Shown here one piece after another: positions 60,167 to 64,000 of a stretch of DNA of 64,000 nucleotides (position 1 is the stretch's first letter; the number at the start of each line of letters is the position of its first letter). The notes under the pieces were generated by a model that saw only the letters and a program-made list of their open reading frames with translations, was not told the origin of the DNA and made no database searches. This stretch comes from Thermoguttaceae bacterium. GTDB lineage: Bacteria > Planctomycetota > Planctomycetia > Pirellulales > Thermoguttaceae. Location of the stretch: contig JAFRAC010000026.1 in NCBI GenBank assembly GCA_017405595.1, positions 62,001 through 126,000 on the forward strand. The letters run 5' to 3'. A program made the translations under genes and the position numbers.

Positions 60167-62173
60167 ATGATTCACAAATATTCCCTCTTTACCTACCTCC
60201 TTCTGATCATCCTCCTCTCCTCGTCGCTGGTCATCGGCGTTGTGATTTTCGGGAACCGGAACCTGATGAGTGATCTGATCCTCGGCCATCAGACGGAAAC
60301 ATTCAAACTGATGACCCAGGCGGCCTCCGACGAAATTGAGATCCGTCTGACCAACGTCGAAGAGGTGGTTCAGCGAAACGCGAACCTGTTCCGCGACCAG
60401 GAACCCCATTCGCGCCAGGAAGTCACCAAAATCCTCGAACAGACCCTCGCCGCGTTTCCGACAGTTTTCGCGATGGAGATCATCTTTACCGAAACCGAAG
60501 CCGAACAGATCGAGAAGGCCGGGTTTACCGCCCTTTACGCCTACCGCCATTCGCAGAACCTGCTCAATCCCGAGACGAAAAAGCGGGAAGAGATCGAAGA
60601 GGAACTCGCCTCGTTTGAAATCGAGGACCGGAACGATCCGTCGAAAGACTATATCGCCGAATGGTATGTCAAACCCCTCGTTCTGGGCGAGGCAACCTGG
60701 ACAAGCCCCTACTACGACCCGCAGGTCAACGTGCTGATGATCACCTACTCGGTTCCGGTTTTCGATCGGCCCGACCACATCGAGGCCATTGTCACCGCCG
60801 ATGTTTCGCTCGAATGGCTCGACCAGCTGATCGACACGTTCGAGATCAGCAAGTCGGGAGAACCGATTCTGATCACCCCCGAACAGATCATCTACCGTTC
60901 CGAAAATAAGCCCAATCCGGAACCGAGCCTGATCGACATCGCCAAGGCCCAGGACGACATCGAGAAGCTGATCCAGAGCAAAGATCCCAACGGCGATAAA
61001 AATGCCAACATCTTTGAACTCGTCAAGCAGGGGAATTCCGGCGAAATCAAGTTTACCAACCCCTATACCGACGAAAAGACCTACCTCTATTTCGCCACCC
61101 TCCCGAAAATCTCCTGGAAACTGGGGTGTTTCGTTTTGGAGAAGGATTTGCTGTCGACCGTCAACAGTACGACCAAAATGATCATCGGGATCGGCCTGTC
61201 CGGGGTACTCCTCCTCATTATTCCCTCCTTTATGATAGCCCGGTCGGTCTCGCGCCCGCTCTCGATTTTGAGCAGTTCGGCACGAAACGTGGCTCAGGGC
61301 CATTTCGATTCTCCCCTGCCGAAGATCCAGGGAAAAGGGGAGATTCCGCAGCTGTTCCACGCGTTCGACGCCATGCGGAGCGAATTGAAGAAATACGTCA
61401 GCGACATTGCCGAAAGCGCCGCGCGAGAGGCAAACATGCACTCGCAGCTGCAGATTGCCCACTCGATTCAGCAGGGAATGGTTCCGAAAGATTTTGAGCC
61501 GGCACGAAAAGCCCGTCTCGATATTTTCGCTCAAATGACCCCCGCCCAGGAGGTTGGAGGCGATCTCTACGACTATCAGGTCCTCGACGACGGCAAAATC
61601 TATTTCGGGCTCGGCGATGTTTCCGGGAAAGGAGTCCCCGCCTCGATCTTTATGGCGATGGGGAAAACGCTGATCCACTCGGCAATTCAGCGCGGCGACA
61701 ATCCTGCGGCCGCACTCAACTGGGTTAACCGCCAGCTGATTTCCGGGAACGAGGCGGGCCTGTTCATTACGGCGCTCTGCGGCGTTTACGATCCGGACAA
61801 ACACGAGATCACCGTCTGCTGCGCGGGACACAACCCGCCCTATATCCGCGAGGCCGACGGGCATGTGTGGAAAGTCGAGATCACCAACGGCAAATTTCCG
61901 CTGGCGATTGCGGACGATGTGGAATACGAAAATTTCACGATTCCCCTTCCCGCGGGAAGCGTCTTCTTCATCTATTCCGACGGCGTTACCGACGCCGTGA
62001 ATCCCGCCGGGGAATATTTCGGAGAACAGAATCTCGAAAAGGCTCTCGCACAGGCGCCGTGCAGTCCCACGCAGGGGCTGGCCGAATCGGTGATGGCCGA
62101 AATCAAAAACTTCGCCGCCGGCGCGAAACAGTCCGACGATATCACCATGCTGGCGTTCAAAGAGATTGTGTAG
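60167..62173 (+). CDS. Membrane sensor protein with HAMP and SpoIIE/PP2C phosphatase domains
   Basis: This 668-residue protein has TM1 at 8-27 and a periplasmic sensor region of about 300 residues that looks like a dCache domain (TSPYYDPQVNVLMITYSVPV). TM2 is at 338-357, then HAMP at 357-410 and a PP2C/SpoIIE domain to the end. Metal ligands are visible as Asp466 in EVGGDLYDY, Asp484 in GDVSGKGVPAS, Asp in YSDGVTDA and DDITML. Such proteins dephosphorylate anti-anti-sigma factors in partner switching; no such partner is seen nearby. The ATG at 60167 is preferred because transcription starts near 60064 and an earlier ATG would be leaderless. It lies between two glycan-hydrolase genes. Confidence 0.93.
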   Translation: MIHKYSLFTYLLLIILLSSSLVIGVVIFGNRNLMSDLILGHQTETFKLMTQAASDEIEIRLTNVEEVVQRNANLFRDQEPHSRQEVTKILEQTLAAFPTVFAMEIIFTETEAEQIEKAGFTALYAYRHSQNLLNPETKKREEIEEELASFEIEDRNDPSKDYIAEWYVKPLVLGEATWTSPYYDPQVNVLMITYSVPVFDRPDHIEAIVTADVSLEWLDQLIDTFEISKSGEPILITPEQIIYRSENKPNPEPSLIDIAKAQDDIEKLIQSKDPNGDKNANIFELVKQGNSGEIKFTNPYTDEKTYLYFATLPKISWKLGCFVLEKDLLSTVNSTTKMIIGIGLSGVLLLIIPSFMIARSVSRPLSILSSSARNVAQGHFDSPLPKIQGKGEIPQLFHAFDAMRSELKKYVSDIAESAAREANMHSQLQIAHSIQQGMVPKDFEPARKARLDIFAQMTPAQEVGGDLYDYQVLDDGKIYFGLGDVSGKGVPASIFMAMGKTLIHSAIQRGDNPAAALNWVNRQLISGNEAGLFITALCGVYDPDKHEITVCCAGHNPPYIREADGHVWKVEITNGKFPLAIADDVEYENFTIPLPAGSVFFIYSDGVTDAVNPAGEYFGEQNLEKALAQAPCSPTQGLAESVMAEIKNFAAGAKQSDDITMLAFKEIV

Positions 62174-62230
62174 CCGCCGGGTTCCGCCGCGGCGGCCTCC
62201 TCCGGCCGGTTCCACTGAAAGGATCAACGC

Positions 62231-64000
62231 ATGCCCCCTCTTCTTCAGAAAGGCTCCTTTCGCGAAATGGCCGCGGGCATTTGCGGGGCACTAGTCCTCC
62301 TTGCCGCAGGCGGAACATTCGCCTGCGCGCAGTCGCTGGGGGTTCCCTGGATCGCGTTCGACCGGCTCGGCCGCGTTACCGCCGCTTCCGATGAGACCGG
62401 CGCCCCGCGCAAAGGGAAAGCCGTCGGCATCTTCTACTTCCTCTGGTCCCTTCCGCAAACCAACATTCCGCAGGCGCCGGGAACCGGTCATCCGTATAAC
62501 ATTTCCGAGATCCTCGAAAAGGATCCCGGCGCCGCGTCGAATCCCGCCTCGCCTCTCTGGGGGGGAAACGGCGTCTACCATTACTGGGGCGAACCGCTCT
62601 ACGGCTATTACCGCAGCGACGATCCCTGGATTCTCCGCCGCCATCTCCAGCTTCTCGCCGATGCGGGGGTCGATTTTCTCATTTTCGATACCACGAACGC
62701 CGTAACCTATCCCGAAGCGTTTCTGCCGCTGTGCGAAATGATCGCCGAGCTCCGCCGGGCGGGGGAATCGACGCCGCAGGTCACGTTTATGCTGCACACA
62801 TCCCCCGCCAAAACGGCCGAAAAGCTGTGGAACGAAATCTACGGAACCGGCAAATACGACGACATCCTTTTCCGTCTCGACGGAAAACCTCTTTTGATCG
62901 GCAGTCCGAAAGAGATCACCGACCCGAAAATCCGAAAGGCGCTCACCCTGCGCGATGCCTGGTGGCCCTTTACGATGAAAAACACCCATGACGCCTGGCA
63001 TTGGGAAGCCGCCTTTCCGCAGCCGTACAGCTGGAACACCTCGGAAGATGCGCCGGAACAGGTCAGCGTCTCGACCGCGCAGAACCTGAACCGGAAAGAC
63101 GGGAAAGTCGCGTCGATGAGTACCGGCCTGGCGCGCGGCCGGAGTTTTTCGAACGGGGAGCTCAATCCCGTCCCGGCGCCCGGCGAAGGACGCAATTTCT
63201 CGGAGCAGTGGGCCCGCGCCCTGCAGCTCGACCCTCCGTATATCATGGTTACCGGCTGGAACGAATGGATCGCCGGCCGCTGGCTTCAGAACGGGGAATA
63301 TGTCTTTGTCGACCAGTTCAACCAGGAATACAGCCGCGATATCGAAATGATGAAGGGGGGACACGGCGACAACTACTACCTTCAGATGATCAGCGGAATC
63401 CGGCGGTTTAAGGGAACGCTCCCGCTCCCCGAACCTTCCGAACTGAAATCGATCGATCTGGACGGCGGGTTCGGCCAGTGGGCCGAAATACAGCCGCTCT
63501 TTACCGACCATACCGGCGAGACCATCCCGCGCGATTTCGACGGAACGGGCGGGACGCACTACACGAGCAATACCGGCCGAAACGACATTCGCCAGGCGCG
63601 TGTAACATGTGACGGCAGGAACCTTTACTTTTACCTGAAGACCGCGGAACCGATCACTCCCGAAATGCCCGACGGGCTCTGTCTTTTACTGAATACCGAC
63701 CGCGCCGAAACCGGCTGGGCGGGGGGCGACTGGCTGATCGGCCGTTCGTACGACGGGCAGACCGTTTCGCTGGAACGGTACGCCGGCGGCAAGAAGAAAG
63801 ATCTCTGGAAATGGAAAGAGACCGAACGGGTCGATTACCGAATCGAAGAGAGCGAGCTTCATCTGGCGGTTCCCCTTGCCGCGGTTCATCTGCCGAAATC
63901 GAAAAAAAGTCTCGGTCGGTTCGGCTTTAAATGGATCGATAACGTCTCCGACGAAATGACGCCCGACGACCTTTACACCCGCGGCGACACCGCCCCCGAA
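62231..64000 (+). CDS. Secreted GH71/GH99-like glycoside hydrolase, 3' end outside window
   Basis: The frame is open from the ATG at 62231 to the window end, so 590 residues are present. AAAGGATC lies 7-12 bases before the ATG. A signal peptide covers about 1-34 (MAAGICGALVLLAAGGTFAC). The catalytic part shows KAVGIFYFLWS, YYRSDDPWILRRHLQLLADA, GVDFLIFDTTNA and, later, MVTGWNEWIAGRW, features of GH71/GH99-like proteins. After about residue 395 a beta-rich, carbohydrate-binding-like region follows (IDLDGGFGQWAEIQPLFTDH). It is 57 bases after the phosphatase and has no visible promoter, so co-transcription is likely. Family calls are by eye. Confidence 0.75.
   Translation, partial: MPPLLQKGSFREMAAGICGALVLLAAGGTFACAQSLGVPWIAFDRLGRVTAASDETGAPRKGKAVGIFYFLWSLPQTNIPQAPGTGHPYNISEILEKDPGAASNPASPLWGGNGVYHYWGEPLYGYYRSDDPWILRRHLQLLADAGVDFLIFDTTNAVTYPEAFLPLCEMIAELRRAGESTPQVTFMLHTSPAKTAEKLWNEIYGTGKYDDILFRLDGKPLLIGSPKEITDPKIRKALTLRDAWWPFTMKNTHDAWHWEAAFPQPYSWNTSEDAPEQVSVSTAQNLNRKDGKVASMSTGLARGRSFSNGELNPVPAPGEGRNFSEQWARALQLDPPYIMVTGWNEWIAGRWLQNGEYVFVDQFNQEYSRDIEMMKGGHGDNYYLQMISGIRRFKGTLPLPEPSELKSIDLDGGFGQWAEIQPLFTDHTGETIPRDFDGTGGTHYTSNTGRNDIRQARVTCDGRNLYFYLKTAEPITPEMPDGLCLLLNTDRAETGWAGGDWLIGRSYDGQTVSLERYAGGKKKDLWKWKETERVDYRIEESELHLAVPLAAVHLPKSKKSLGRFGFKWIDNVSDEMTPDDLYTRGDTAPE

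Noticed and set aside
59897..62227. 776-codon open frame on the minus strand
   Set aside because: It is antisense to the SpoIIE phosphatase gene, whose PP2C metal motifs are convincing.

Overview
The window looks like chromosomal DNA of a Planctomycetota bacterium, most likely a carbohydrate-degrading anaerobe or microaerophile. This is inferred from the gene set; no 16S rRNA is present. Planctomycete-like traits are a Tat-exported Gfo/Idh/MocA oxidoreductase, a DUF1207 outer-membrane protein, a secreted protein with a CX4CH heme-type motif, two OprO/P-like porins, and several large secreted proteins with low-complexity parts. The anaerobe inference rests on a flavodiiron protein, a rubredoxin and a C_GCAxxG_C_C protein in one transcription unit. 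The DNA is moderately GC-rich and gene-dense. I see no insertion sequences, prophage, CRISPR array or integrase. Many transcripts have recognisable sigma-70-like promoters with TATAAT -10 boxes and intrinsic terminators.

Layout. 1-5.2 kb: 3' end of a cysteine desulfurase, deoC, then metE, a HTH-EIIA regulator and cutA on the minus strand. 5.2-9.8 kb: glnS-alaS. 9.9-15.5 kb: a complete glycine-cleavage operon, gcvT-gcvH-gcvPA-gcvPB-lplA (minus), with overlapping genes at its end. 15.7-25.8 kb: tRNA-Ser(CGA), an SDR epimerase, a hotdog thioesterase, a DUF1207 protein, the heme-motif protein, a large secreted Asp-box/FN3-like protein, a small SHOCT-like membrane protein, clpX and a KAS III gene. 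25.8-36.1 kb (minus): Gfo/Idh, truA, asd, scpB, a secreted esterase, a 914-residue protein with about 12 GDD-Y repeats, and an RlmM-like methyltransferase. 36.2-39.7 kb: hom, an alpha/beta-hydrolase relative lacking its nucleophile, and mrp. 39.7-49 kb (minus): a large membrane protein, nadC, an RRM protein, tmRNA (tag ANESMAMAA), the C_GCAxxG/rubredoxin/flavodiiron unit, and parB-parA. 49-52.7 kb: tRNA-Leu(CAG) and two tandem porins. 52.8-55.7 kb (minus): DUF3842, a tandem RidA-like protein, rpsI and rplM. 56-64 kb: a large GH106-like hydrolase, a membrane SpoIIE/PP2C phosphatase, and a GH71/99-like secreted protein cut by the window end.

The metabolic genes cover amino-acid and one-carbon metabolism (gcv, metE, asd, hom), NAD synthesis (nadC), fatty-acid initiation (KAS III) and translation (glnS, alaS, rpsI, rplM, truA, tRNAs, tmRNA). 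The secreted hydrolases, esterase and porins suggest growth on plant or host glycans. The least explained items are the GDD-Y repeat protein, the RidA tandem protein, a 29-bp element shared by both porin promoters with a related copy at gcvT, a duplicated element upstream of the GH106-like gene, and palindromes inside the metE and SpoIIE-phosphatase promoters.
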